Below are positions 1 to 11,529 of a stretch of 64,000 nt of DNA, one piece after another. Position numbers and translations under genes: made by a program. Source of the DNA: Halicephalobus mephisto (taxonomy: Eukaryota; Nematoda; Chromadorea; Rhabditida; Panagrolaimidae); assembly GCA_009193035.1 (NCBI GenBank), contig SWDT01000001.1:1922001-1986000 (forward strand). Direction: 5' to 3'. The notes under the pieces are model-generated. The model was not told where the DNA came from, did not search any database, and saw nothing but the letters and a program-made list of their open reading frames with translations. Numbering within the stretch: the stretch's first letter is position 1; each line of letters begins with the position of its first letter.

Positions 1-102
1 AAGAAGAAACTTAAGAAGTCGAAAAAGTCGAGCAAAGTTGAAAAGAAGGAGAAAAAGAAACTCGAAAAAAAGAAGAAATCCAAGAAAAAACACAAAAAAT
101 AA
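1..102 (+). CDS. C-terminal end of a lysine-rich protein (partial)
   Basis: The window opens inside an open frame read from base 1. It gives 33 residues, almost all Lys with a few Ser, Glu, Leu, Val and His, and ends at TAA 100-102. An AATAAA follows at 124-129. Lys-rich KKxKK tails of this kind occur on nucleolar and RNA-binding proteins, but nothing here identifies the protein. Its stop lies only 52 nt from the stop of the convergent S9 peptidase gene, so the two 3' UTRs must overlap or nearly abut. Confidence 0.6.
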   Translation, partial: KKKLKKSKKSSKVEKKEKKKLEKKKKSKKKHKK

Positions 103-123
103 ACATTACCCTGTCTTTATCGA

Positions 124-129
124 ATAAAT
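124..129 (+). terminator. AATAAA polyadenylation signal
   Basis: Canonical hexamer 22 nt downstream of the stop of the Lys-rich protein. It lies inside the short convergent gap to the S9 peptidase gene. Confidence 0.5.
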
Positions 130-154
130 AATTTCAACAAATAGAAGACTAAAC

Positions 155-2142
155 CTAAGTAGCACTGAAAAAGCTCATGGTGGATCTAATCCAGTCAATG
201 ATGTTCTCGGACTTTTTAATTCCGTGTCCTTCACCTTGATATTCCTTGAACAAAGTCCGGATTCCCTCTTCGGAGAGTTTCTTAGAAAGCTCAGCAGGGG
301 CATCAGACCCAACAACAGGGTCGTCGCTGCCGTGGAAAAAGGCGACAGGGACTTTCTTCTTCAAAAGACCGCCGAGTACATCCCATCCATAGGGTGGCAT
401 TAGGTATTTACTGTAAGCGAGTTCAAACGGAATTGACTGATCAACCACATCTTCAAGGTCGTAGAAGGAAGCTGTGATCGACGCTCCAGCAAATACGCCC
501 TCTCGAGAACGAGCAATTGCACAAAGAGCCAAGTAGGCACCAGCAGAACTCCCAACGAGGTAGATCTTGCCAGGAAGAGCATATCCCTGGTCAATCAGGA
601 ATGGCACGATTTCACAAACATCCTGAGCATCAGCAACACCCCATTGGCCGTAGAGTTTCCGCCGAAGATCCCTTCCGAATCCAGCAGTTCCTAAAGCAAG
701 AATTATTAATAGTCGTAGAAGTTGAGGACATACCACTAAATGCAGGTTCAATCACGTTGAAACCTGCAGCGACAAATATTTGCTTCCTGAGGTCAAATGA
801 AGGGGAGAGACGCATTGTGGGACCTCCATGAAGCCAGATAATCGCAGGACGAGGGACAATGTCAGTCGAAGGAGAAGTGACAAGGCCAGGAATATGATTC
901 AACGTAACCCATGATGAAGTAAAAACACAAACTCTCGAATCCGGCTGGATAAAGTTGATCTCAAACACAGTCTCGGCGACCAATTCAGAACGACGGATAT
1001 CAATCGCTTTGATAGAAGTAGCCGTAATCCCGCAGGACTTCACATAAACAAATCGCGGTTCTTCTGGATCCATACGGATCAAATTCACATTAGCAATTTC
1101 AATGGACCGAGTTTCAGCCGTCTTCAGGAAGTGGACATACACGTGTTTAGAATCAGCAAAAACAACATGTTCGGAACTAGCTGCAATCGGCCACTGAAGT
1201 CCCACCAGCCAATTGGGCTCACCAATATCCTCAACGGCTTCGTAGATCTGTTCAAACTTTGTCCAATCGTTATCAGTCAATGATCGTCCATAGATCTTGT
1301 CGTATCCAGTACTGTCCGAAATATACATGAAATCATCGTCACTGAACCAACAAGGATACTTAACAGGACCAAAGGGGTGTGTGAATACAAGGGGCTGATC
1401 ATCATCAGTGTCAACATTACGAATGAGAACATCAGCTTTTTCAAAAGGCTAAAGTAAATTGAATTATATGAATTACAAAACAGTGGACAAACCAGTCCAT
1501 TATTCCACGAATTGAACGAGATCCGGGTTTCCGAAGGATTGACAGCGAGGTTCCCGTAGAAATATTGAGATGGCTTCTGAACAACTGTCGGTTCAACTCC
1601 ATTATTCAACTCATCGATATTCCACCGAACTATTTCCTGTTGTCCTTGAGCATCACGAACCATGTAAATGTACTTTTGAGCAATTACTGGATCTCCGTAT
1701 GTGTATTTCTCTGGGTCCGGAAGCTTATAAACGCTTTGAGTTTCTTTGTCATTAATCCTCAAGAGTTCTTTTCCAGAGAGGAAAATAGTACTATCACCAC
1801 CATGAGTCACTGTAAAAGCAGAAGCTCCATAGCAATTCACTGAAAATAAACATCAACAATGGAATCTATTATTGAAAGCTTTACATTTTGAACCAACCGA
1901 AATACCCTCTGGAGAAATCTTTGAAGCATTTCCCCCTAACTTGATTTTCCAGAGTTCCACAACGCCTGTTTGAGCGACTTGAGCAAGGAAATAAACTTGA
2001 CCTGGAATCAATGTAAACAATGATATATGAACAAGATCAGAGACGTACCTCCACGGACCTTAAAGTCTGGAAGACCGGAATATTGGTAATTGGAGAAAAA
2101 TTCGAGATATTCAGGTGGAATCAATGGGTTGAACGCTGTCAT
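155..2142 (-). CDS. S9 family serine peptidase (prolyl oligopeptidase / dipeptidyl-peptidase type)
   Basis: Five exons (2142-2049, 2001-1885, 1839-1493, 1448-734, 690-155) join in frame to 602 aa. The N-terminal two thirds is beta-propeller-like (SWNNGLPFEKADVLI region, then a DYMYISD-type segment). The C-terminal alpha/beta hydrolase carries WLHGGP, the nucleophile elbow GSSAG, the acid in HGSDDP and the catalytic His in GEGHG, so the triad is complete. No signal peptide is visible, which suggests a cytosolic enzyme cleaving peptides or N-blocked peptides, like nematode DPF proteins; substrate is inferred. The ATG at 2142 is preceded by a TTTCTCTCAG acceptor, fitting trans-splicing or a 5' UTR intron. 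No SignalP or domain search was possible. Confidence 0.88.
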
Positions 2143-4237
2143 TTTCGATGATACTGAGAGAAATCTACTATTGCAACGGGGAAATAAATTAAAAAAGGTA
2201 TATCTCAGCATTCAAGGAAATAACCAAAAGCAATTTCTTAGAAAATCTTCCTTTCAGGACCAATTTCTCCATAGTCAACTTTTTAGAGGTCAAAATGCTT
2301 CCTGAATGGAAATTCTGACTAACATTTGACTCTTCTTTTATCTCTATTTTTAGGGATGAAATGAATCTTTTATAAGGTATTCAATTATGCATCGAGAATT
2401 GCTAAGGATGTTTTGGAAAGAATAATTTGATTCATTGAGGGAATCTCACTGACTCTCGTGTTTCCAAAGATTGGAATACCCCTCGTTCATCGAGAACTGA
2501 AGAGAACAGAGATCGGCTATATGTCAACGAATGAGCTTGGTTCCGCGCACACCAATCATCTGACAGGACCCAGGATTAAGTCGGTGGGATATGCAGGGGA
2601 TTCTCAAGCTCGAAGTGAAAGTCAGTACGCACCGGAAGAACCCGTAAGTGAAAAGGAATACTTTGCGCCTGCAAGAAGCTAGTTGCGTACTCGGAGCTAT
2701 TGAGCTTTATTGAGAGAATTGTTCCTCTGTCATCTGTTAGCTGCTGCTTCGATTTTAACCGGTGCTTTCGTGTTGCCAAAGCGATTATTGGAGTGAGGCT
2801 TTCTTAGTCCATCTTAGTCTTTATCCCTAGTTGCCATTGACTGACCTACTCTGCTTACCGGAAACAGCATTATATTCCCTCTCATACTCTGAGCACCAAA
2901 TTTTCCTCCAAAAATGAGTTTTCCGCATTCAGTTGAACCCAGTTGAGCGCTGTTCAACAAGCACTCCGCCAACAATCCAAAGCATTAGTCTCCATTTCAA
3001 ACGGTCTCGTTTGAAGCCTCTTCCAGAGGCTGCGTGTCTTCTTGCGAGCGTAATCCGATTTGTGAAACAGATTAGTGGGATTTTCGCGGAAGTTTTCAAA
3101 GCCAAAATGCCTGCCGCCGGAGGAGCTTTGGACTATTATTTAGCCCTTATTTAGGAAGACCCTTTTGCAGTTTAGAATCCACTTAATTTCGACGTAAAAT
3201 CCAATTGGGGAGTTTTTCGAACAAAATGTGACGAATAGGCTAAAAAAGTCCGTTCAAGTTTTTGAGTTTCAGAGAACGGAAATCCTCGACGAAACTGTTG
3301 GACACTTTTTGATCAATTTGCATTCTCACATGTTAGTCAAGTCTACTGTTTTGATTGTCGTTATTATTCCACGAGTTCCACTTGTACAAGTCCTCTCTCT
3401 CAGCGAGGCAAATATGCCTCAGGCCAAAGCCGAAAGGTTTTGTTTAGTTGAGATCTCTCTTAGAGCTGCTCCTTCGACTCACGAAATCTCTTCTTCCATT
3501 CTTGTTCGAATTTCGACGTGCCTGCATTCTAGGCAATAATTTCGTTAATTATGCAGAAGTCATGCAAATTCTTCTATTTCTGAATTATAATCCATCCCGT
3601 TCTTACCTAACCTGACAGTGTCCAATTTGTCGCGAAAATTGGACTTTCTACGTGTAAAATTGCAATTTATTCAAGTTGGAATTATCGAAATTTGGTGTCC
3701 CCCGTGAAGTCCAAAACGGGATGAGCTGAGGCTTGGCTATCGATCTAGCTCTTGAGAAGAGCCAGCTCCATTGCGGACTTCAACACCGGTTCGCTTCTGT
3801 TTTCCTTGTGCTGTTGCTTTCGAGTATTGGCAGCACGTTAACTTTATTTGAGTGCCTGCCAGAAGCAACGGCAGCCGTCTTCTGACGGACGCACCCATGA
3901 TGGAGAAGCCAAAAGTTGCCCTCTTTGAGGGTGTGCTCTTTTTGGTGGTCAGCAGTCTCCTCCAGTTTCCAACGGTTTCGTTGCCGCAAGCATCACAGTT
4001 TATATTCAGCGTATTTTTTGTTTTTGCTGATTTTTGTTTCCTTTTTTGTCCTGTAACATTAATAATTCGTGAATGACAATTTCCCCCAAACCTGAATGAA
4101 TATTTTCAGAAAAAAGTGACTTCAAATTACAAAATTGATTTATTGTTAAACTACCCCATCCACGTATTGGGCAGGAACTCGTGAACAAAATTGTTTTCAT
4201 TTAGAATAGGTATTACTCTCGCTAGAACTCGGGCAAC
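2143..4237. other. Intergenic region without convincing genes
   Basis: About 2.1 kb between the divergent S9 peptidase and G-alpha genes. Only short, non-spliced frames without family resemblance were found. A perfect small hairpin (GCTCTT / AAGAGC) lies near 3750-3765. The stretch presumably contains both promoters. Confidence 0.4.
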
Positions 4238-6115
4238 ATGGGTCACTGTACTTCTAAAGACACCAAAGAACAGAAGAAAATTAATCGCCGGATCGAGGAA
4301 CAAATCAAGAAAGATCAGTCAATGTCGTTGAGGATTATTAAATTACTCCTTCTTGGTGAGTCCTTCTGATAAGTCAATTTGCCTTCAGGCTTCTGCCTTA
4401 TTTAATTTATTCTTCTATGATGTTTTTTATTTTCTCTCCAAGATCAAATCAGTTTCAAACTTGAAAATAACAAAATTAGATTATTCATCTTTGGTCCTGA
4501 CAAGAATAACACTTTTATCGCGTTTAACACTGCTTTCAATGGCATTTGAATTTTCAACACTTTATAATCAATAGGACGTAAAAATTCCAAAATGTTTAAA
4601 AGCGAAAAATTAGACCCAAACAATACGATCATCGTTCGTGACGGGACCGAAGTTGAAGTCTAGTGTTTTGAAAAGAACAAAAACCATGTTGGTCGATGAA
4701 TGAATTTATCGCCCACATCTTCTTCTTTCTAAAAATACACTAGCTTCAATTATGGTTCAAGCAAAGCCAAAATATTCTTAGTTGCTTTCATATAAGAAGT
4801 AAGCTGCTTCAACGGAAATCCATTTACCCGATTTGGGATTATTTCGACAGATGCTCGTACACACATACAACAAGTGTCAAATGATGCAAATATTATTTTC
4901 AGGCGCGGGTGAAAGCGGGAAAAGCACAATTTTAAAGCAAATGAGGTAAACAAAGTTCTCAAGTTGATTTTGTACAAGTGTTCTTAATTGTAGAATTTTA
5001 CACAAAGACGGATTTTCTCAACATGATCTGATGTCCATAAAACCAGTCGTCCACAGTAATTGTATCCACAGCATGTTGGCGATCCTCAGGGCCATGTTTC
5101 ACTTGCAAATTGAGTATGCAGATCCCGAACGAGTGGTAATTATGCGTTTTTAATTTTGAATTAATTCAAACTGATAATTTTCCAGCAAGACAGTCAGCTG
5201 GTGTTCGCCACTGTTCATGCAAATAAGGAAGAGTTGACGGAGGACCTCTCTGCGGCGATGCAGAGACTCTGGAAGGACGAGGGTGTTCAGGAATGCTTCA
5301 GGAGATCTAATGAGTATCAAATTGATGATTCTGCTAAATAGTACGCGTTTTCGTTTCTAAAGTTATTTAAATTACCTTTTAGCTTCTTCAACAATTTACA
5401 ACGATTAAGTCAGCCCGACTATATTCCTACAGAACAGGACTTGCTAAGGACCAGAATTAAGACTACTGGTATTACCGAGGTTCTGTTCGAACTTAAAGGA
5501 TTAACTTTCCGGTAAATTTCTTACCATCGTAATTACACTACAAGTCAATTTTCAGACTAGTCGATGTCGGTGGCCAAAGGTCGGAGAGGAAGAAGTGGAT
5601 TCACTGTTTCGAAGGTGTGAGCAGCATTTTATTCATTAGTTCTCTCAGTGAGTATGACCAAACACTACGGGAAGACAATTGCACAGTATGATTAATCTCC
5701 AATTACCTTTTTCAAAAATGATGATTTTCAGAATAGAATGCAAGAGTCACTGAAGCTTTTCGATTCAATCTGTAATAGTCCATGGTTCTCTGATGTTCAT
5801 TTTATTCTCTTCTTGAATAAGAAGGATTTATTCGCGGAGAAAATCCATAGGTCTCCTCTGACTGTCTGTTTCCCAGAATACAAAGGTAAATGAGTCTTTG
5901 ATTGCGAATGTTAACAAGTCCTTCCAGGTCAACAAAACCAAACAGAATGCATTAATTACATTCAATGGAAATTCGAGCAACTCAACAGGTCGAGTCAACG
6001 AGAAATCTACGCCCACCACACTTGTGCCACGGATACTCAGCAAGTTCAATTTGTTCTCGATGCTTGTCTCGACATGATTATCGCTAAAAACCTAAAGTCC
6101 ATGGGTCTATGTTAG
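4238..6115 (+). CDS. Heterotrimeric G protein alpha subunit
   Basis: Eight exons (4238-4355, 4903-4945, 4994-5135, 5186-5340, 5383-5511, 5556-5685, 5732-5885, 5928-6115) give 352 aa, the usual G-alpha length. All G boxes are present: P-loop GAGESGKS, switch [12 protein letters not shown], switch II DVGGQR with the catalytic Gln, NKKD, and TCATDT. The N terminus MGHCTSK has Gly2 for myristoylation and Cys4 for palmitoylation. The C terminus is KSMGLC: the -4 position is Met, not Cys, so it is not a pertussis-toxin type Gi/Go tail. The [13 protein letters not shown] segment resembles nematode GPA proteins, which act mostly in chemosensory neurons; that role is inference. The first intron is unusually long (547 nt). 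Confidence 0.95.
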
Positions 6116-6344
6116 TCACGATCAGATTGAAGTTGTTAACTGCCTCCAGCACCTTGAAACATTCGATTGTTAGAACTTTAGTCGTTCATTGTCGGCAATC
6201 GGGTCATCTGTTGAAACAAAGTTTGCAAATTGTCATAGTGTTGAGCATTTATGTCCATGCAAAACTTATAATAACAAACAAATTTATCCTCAGGTTGATA
6301 TATGAAGTCACATTTGGAATGAAAATCTTAAAGCTTTGACAAGG

Positions 6345-6350
6345 AATAAA
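6345..6350 (+). terminator. AATAAA polyadenylation signal of the G-alpha gene
   Basis: Hexamer 230 nt after the G-alpha stop and 92 nt before the next ATG on the same strand. A TTGCAG acceptor ends at 6423, 19 nt before that ATG. The spacing resembles a nematode operon junction. Confidence 0.4.
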
Positions 6351-6441
6351 CACGCGAGATTGGTGAAATGTTCTGTCGCCAAAGGCTCTTTTGACGCTTC
6401 TGAGACGAGTTGATCCGTTGCAGGGCGGGGAGTCTTTCATC

Positions 6442-8099
6442 ATGCAGGCTTTCGTCAGAGATGGCGACAAGTATGACCAGAAAAGTAAACAACATGCTTC
6501 TGAAGTCATTGCGAGAGTCAAGCGTCTGACTAAGCCCTGTAAGTTTTGTTTTAGGATTGCTTATGAATCATTCTTTTTAGCTCTTCGAGCTGAGGATTGG
6601 TCTAGATATAAGCTGTATACACTTGAATTCAACGAAGACAGCTATGTTTCCAACATTGATGTTATCCACCATCCCACTGCCAGTCTTGTAAACCAACTGA
6701 AGTCGAAAGGATCTCCTATGTTAATCAAAAACGTCGTTCCTGCTTGGCCTGCTTATCATGAATGGACTCTGGAAGTGAGTTCATATATCAATTTTAAATT
6801 TCTCATGGTTCTTTTGCAGAAACTGTCCCGAAAATACTCGAATGAGCACTTTAAAGTTGGGGAGGACGATGATGGTCGGTCTGTAAAGATGCGACTGAAA
6901 CATTATATCCGTTACATGCAGGAAACCACCGACGATTCTCCATTTACCGTTTTTGACAGTTCTTTCGGAGAAGTAGGTGATGTTTTGTAGATGATGATAC
7001 TATGAAGGTTTCGTTTAGCGTGAAGGAACTCGTAAACTCTTGGCAGACTATAGTGTTCCCGAGTTCTTCTCCTCCAACTGGTACAAGTACAGCGATCGTG
7101 ACAGAATGCCGCCACATTGTTGGTTTGTCATGGGTCCTGCTCGTTCCGGAACCGGGATTCATATCGACCCTATGGGAACAAGTGCCTGGAACGCTCTGGT
7201 TCAAGGAACTAAACTATGGGCCATGTTTCCCCCGAACACTCCGAAGAAGCTAATCAAGATCCCGAAAGATGCTCCACAGGGAAAACTTAGACATGAAGCT
7301 ATTAGATGGTTCCAAACTGTCTACTACAGCGCTATCTCAAATGCCTGGCCGGAACGGTATAAACCTATTATTTGTGTACAAAAACGTGGGGATCTCATTT
7401 ACGTTCCTTCCGGATGGTGGCACGTTGTCATGAATCTTGACAATACTGTTGCTGTTACCGAGAACTTTTGCGATAGTTCTAATTTCCTTGCTTGCATGAA
7501 GGTCTGTCGTCGAGCCCGTTATGGATATTCCGTCCACTGGCTCAAGATGTTGAAGAAGTGTTGTCGTGAAGCAGTTGAAAAGTTCCCCGAAATTTTCGCT
7601 GCAATTGATGAATACGACGAAGCTAATAGCAATTCTTCTTCCAGTGGTTCTAGCTCCAGTGACTATGTCACCGATTCTGAGTCTTCTTACGCCAGTGACG
7701 TCGGTGATGAAATGGAAGATAAGACTACAACAGACGATAATTGTTTGCCTTCGAACGAAATCACGGACGAGAATTCTTCTGTTTGCTATTCTGTCTCCAA
7801 TTGCAGTGCTGAAGCCAGGAATTCTGGCCATAAGAGGTTAGTACTTTTTCATTTTATGAGGATCTTCTGCTTGAAAGAGGAAATTTGCGACAAACAAGCC
7901 ATTGTCCTATTCTTTCTCATCCATAATGCGCAATGTTCAGGCTTTAAAAAGTTCCTCTTTCCCTGCAGGGGTCCTCAAAGCTTCTTTGTTATTATGGAAT
8001 GACAGTTTATTTTTGAAATACTTTTTATAAATCATTTGTTTTAGGACTTCGAGCAATTCCTCAGAACCCTCGGCCCGCCGCCCCCGTTGTACTACTTAG
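6442..8099 (+). CDS. psr-1: JMJD6-type JmjC 2-oxoglutarate oxygenase (phosphatidylserine receptor homologue)
   Basis: Five exons (6442-6538, 6581-6774, 6820-6972, 7019-7836, 8045-8099) give 438 aa. The chain follows JMJD6 closely from start to end: VGEDDDGRSVKMRLKHYI, DSSFGE, FVMGPARSGTGIHIDPMGTS, ALVQGTKLW, and SGWWHVVMNLD. The Fe(II) ligands HxD (in GIHIDP) and the distal His (GWWH) are intact, so an active lysyl hydroxylase is expected, in the nucleus. The tail is Ser/Asp/Glu-rich as in JMJD6. The start is the first in-frame ATG; the N terminus is the least certain part. Intron 4 (208 nt) can be read through in frame, giving a possible retained-intron form ending at 8002. It follows the G-alpha gene in the same orientation. 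Confidence 0.93.
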
Positions 8100-9386
8100 A
8101 TTGCCTTTAGAATAACAGAATACGGTTATGTGATCTCATTGGTATTTTATTGTCATTGGATAAAGTAGATTATACCGAGATAATGTGGTCTGGAGTAATG
8201 AATATTGAAAGACAAATTTTGCGCATTTTATGCTTGAGGGAATATAGTGAATGCCAGTCATTTTCTTCCTGCCCGACTTGTCATTTTGTCTTTTCTTCAA
8301 AATGACTTTCTGCAAAGTTCCTCTGAAATAACCGTTTGACTACAGTATTTCCTGGATTACGAAGCGAACACAACTGGTGTCAATGTAAATTCTAGCGTGA
8401 TAAACAGCTGACATTCCGTAGTTCCAGGAAGTTAACATTGTATCTATTTTCGAGAGTTTTTGAATATTATATGCTAACTGAAGAGAAAATAATACAGTGA
8501 CCCCAAACGTGTGTCAAAAAATACACTCCCTCACTTGTTTCGACTCAATGGATTTGTAACTACTCGCTCCGATGGAGCGTCAATGTTTCTTCTAACTCTA
8601 TTGTACATATGTGTTGAGTTTTTAGTGAAACTTCCTGAAACTCCTACGTAAATATAAATGGTTAAACATGGTTGTTAATATTTTCGTCATTGTTTATAAT
8701 AGTCCTACGACAGATCCTTCCGTCTGCGCATTATTGTTTACTCTGGAGTCTCCATAACAGCTTGAAATGCATTTCATTGATTAACTCAATTAATAGGAAG
8801 GGTCCCGGGAGGACTTTACAAATGTCTTTATCCTTTTCTCGTCTACGTCTGAAATTGCCGACAGGTCCATTTACGTCCTGAACAGATTACCATTGAAACA
8901 TTTATGAAATGGTTATTTCAACATTTTCAATGGCTGTCCAAATCTGAACAATAATTTTCCCCTTAACAATGGGTCCAGGATACTTTTATGTCCTTTGAAA
9001 GACCGAACATATTTCCTAAAGTCTTTTTTTTCACCTATTTCCTTAAATAGCAAAAGTTGTGTCAAGAAAGGCACAGTGGACTCAAGTTTCATGCATATTT
9101 CGAATTTTGTCTACCTGAAGTCATGTTATTTGGGCGTGTCCTAGAAATCCAAGTTTCCGTCATTTCCAGAATCTCAAAAGTAACGATGTATCTGAGGCTG
9201 CCACGCCCCAAGGTTTAACCACAATTGCCAATGGCCCTCGTTCGTTCTAGCTGGTTGCTTCTGGCGGCAACAGAGTGGTTTTTCTTCCCTTAGGCTTTCC
9301 TTTTTGTTAAGCCCCGAGAATTCATAGCGTGCTATCTAAAGTTTCATTTAGAATACTAATCCTGTTTCAATTTATGTCCATTCCAG
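8100..9386. other. Intergenic region, no gene recognised
   Basis: About 1.3 kb downstream of the JMJD6 gene, AT-rich, without a frame showing splice signals or family resemblance. A short frame MYLRLPRPK followed by GT near 9186-9213 could be a first exon for the coding exons at 9387, but its phase does not join cleanly. Confidence 0.3.
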
Positions 9387-9755
9387 AGTAGCCCTTCATT
9401 TTGCTCGTGAGAAATTCAACATTCGGCCGACCTTGGAGGACTATGGTGGCTTTGAGGTGAGTCGACTCAGTTCATAAATATTTAAAGCCCTTCAGGCAGT
9501 GGAATCACCTTTCGCAATAAAGTACATTTCAAAGGGAATCTAAAAAAACATCTTTTACCATCTGACAAGTTAATTGTTTCTAACCGACTTGGTCGTTTCA
9601 AATTGGTTTTGTTTTTCGGAACAAAAATCTCCAAGAGCAAACTTTGGGATCTCATTTCTAAAACATCTGACGTTTATGGCACACCAAAGATCGATAATGA
9701 AAGTGTTGACATCCCCATTAGAGATATGATGGAAATGCACACTCGTCAACACTGA
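9387..9755 (+). CDS. Unrecognised protein, two internal or terminal exons (5' end unresolved)
   Basis: Two exon-like blocks have good splice sites: an acceptor TCCATTCCAG ends at 9386 and another, GCCCTTCAG, ends at 9495. Joining 9387-9445 to 9496-9755 gives an open frame reading VALHFAREKFNIRPTLEDYG, then SGITFRNKVHFKGNLKKH, and ending PIRDMMEMHTRQH followed by TGA at 9753-9755. An alternative donor GTGAGT at 9457 is stronger but breaks the frame. No upstream exon with matching phase was found. I do not recognise the family. It could be the 3' end of a gene or a relic of one. Confidence 0.4.
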
Positions 9756-9853
9756 TGCCTGAGGCGATAAGCTTTCTTTAAAATTTCTCCATCAAAAACT
9801 GCCGAAAATACACCAAAGTGGGATTAAAATTTTTCAGGAGAATTCGCTCCCGC

Positions 9854-10087
9854 ATGGCGGAATCTGTTCGTAAACTCATTCGTTCACCTGTAACATCACC
9901 CACAACTGCAACCATTCGTTCCTCAACTTCTCGTACATTGTTTTTCTGGCCTTCATCGAAAAGAAGTAACACAGACGATTCAGCCTCCCACTCATCCCGT
10001 ACATTTGCCATTTCTACGCCAGACTCCTCTCGTAGTGTCAGTTTCGAAGATGCCATAACTTGGCCCTTCATCGACGACGACATCTAA
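9854..10087 (+). CDS. Small Ser/Arg/Thr-rich hypothetical protein or terminal exon
   Basis: An acceptor (AAAATTTTTCAG) ends at 9834 and is followed by an open frame to TAA at 10085-10087. If read from the internal ATG at 9854 it is a 77-residue protein with many Ser-Arg and Thr-Ser pairs and an acidic end (ITWPFIDDDI). Upstream residues RIRSR are also open, so this may be a terminal exon; its phase does not fit the block ending at 9755. A polyadenylation signal follows at 10192-10197. Function unknown. Confidence 0.4.
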   Translation: MAESVRKLIRSPVTSPTTATIRSSTSRTLFFWPSSKRSNTDDSASHSSRTFAISTPDSSRSVSFEDAITWPFIDDDI

Positions 10088-10191
10088 TCTGCTTCTTCGT
10101 TAGTATTATTTGTCCCTGGTTCCCTGTATATACCATGTATAGCCACCCCGGGTTACACTCCAAGTTTACTCTTTTCAATCAAATATTATTC

Positions 10192-10197
10192 AATAAA
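10192..10197 (+). terminator. AATAAA polyadenylation signal
   Basis: Canonical hexamer 105 nt after the stop of the small Ser/Arg-rich frame and about 100 nt from the convergent GMPPB stop. Confidence 0.45.
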
Positions 10198-10295
10198 ACT
10201 CTGCTCGAATCCGTGAGTAAAGGCACATTGTCAAATCAATTATTAATATACTTATAAGGCGGGAATGTTGGGCAACCCGTGACTAGGGATAGGCC

Positions 10296-11529
10296 TTACA
10301 TGATGATATCTGGTTCTGGAACGTTGACAGAAATGGATTTGTGGGGAAGCACACGGGCTCCATTCAAGTACAATTCGTCCTTGATGACAACATCATCCCC
10401 GATGACACTGTTATTCTCGATTCTTACCCAACGACCCACGGAGCACTTCCTGCCTATTATGCAGGAGTTGATGTAAGAATGTTCTTTGATGACGGTATCA
10501 GCTAGTACAGTGGTGTTTTGGATTCTGATTCCGTCTTCCATCACAACGTTAGCTCCGATGACAACATTCGGACCGATAGTACCACTGTGGGGGAGACGAG
10601 CAGATTCATGAATCATAACGGGCTCAGCGATGTTCGGTCCTTTGGCCAGGAGAGAATCGCCACCAGCAGCCTTATGACGAGTGACGAGGTCAGAGAGGTA
10701 CATCCGAACGCCTGAAAAGTAATAAATAAAATCCCCATAGGAGGACGAGTTTTACCTTTAAGGTAGTCCTTTGGTTGTCCAACATCCATCCAATATCCAG
10801 GCAAAACAAAGGCATAGAGGTCGTCATTCGAACACATTTGTGGGAAAATCTGAAAAATAATATTATTCAAAGTTAATAAATGAAACTTACTTTTTTTTCA
10901 ATGGAAGTAGGCGCAACAGGGATCCTCTCAAGCACAGAAGGATTCAGAATGTACATTCCAGCATTGATTTTGTTCCCAACATACTCTTGAGGTTTTTCCA
11001 CGAACCTCTTGATCTTTCCATTTTGTTCGTCATAGACAACAACACCGTATTTGCTAGGTTCCTCGACTTTGGTAATGGCAATAGTTCCTTCTCGACCATG
11101 TTTCTTATGGAAGGCCATCATTTCAGCGAATGGGAAGCTACAGATCACATCGGAATTCAGAACAAAGAAGGGTTCATTATCACTCAGATGATCACGAGCT
11201 AAAGCAATAGGTCCAGCAGTATCCAACGGTTCATCTTCAACAGAAAAGATAATCTGGAAGGCAAACGATAAATTAACATTGTAGTAAAAACCAATTACCT
11301 TGATACCAAGACGATCTGCATGCTTCTGAATCTCGTTTTCGACTTGATCAGCACGATAACTCAAAGCGAGGATAACGGTATCGACACCAACCGCAGCTAG
11401 AGCTTCAACTTGGTGCATGACCATAGGTTTGTTGGCGAATTCCACGAGAGGTTTAGGTTGAGTTAAGGTCAAAGGTCTCAATCTCGTCCCATATCCACCA
11501 ACCAAAATCAGAGCTTTCATGTTGATCAA
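10296..11529 (-). CDS. GMPPB: Mannose-1-phosphate guanylyltransferase beta (GDP-mannose pyrophosphorylase)
   Basis: Four exons (11529-11299, 11253-10891, 10849-10756, 10711-10296) give 367 aa, close to human GMPPB (360). The enzyme makes GDP-mannose from GTP and mannose-1-phosphate in the cytosol for N-glycans, O-mannose and GPI anchors. Visible hallmarks are the pyrophosphorylase signature [44 protein letters not shown] and NKINAGMYI, then a left-handed beta-helix of hexapeptide repeats, ending [15 protein letters not shown]...VPEPDIIM as in all orthologues. A second ATG three codons downstream (MKALILVGG) matches the usual start, so the first three residues may not be used. Confidence 0.97.

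Noticed and set aside
2458..3539. Several 70-100 codon open frames on both strands
   Set aside because: No splice sites in phase, no family resemblance, and the frames overlap each other on opposite strands.
3745..3770. Hairpin GCTCTT/AAGAGC as a small RNA gene
   Set aside because: Six-base-pair stem with a 3-nt loop is too short to support an RNA gene.
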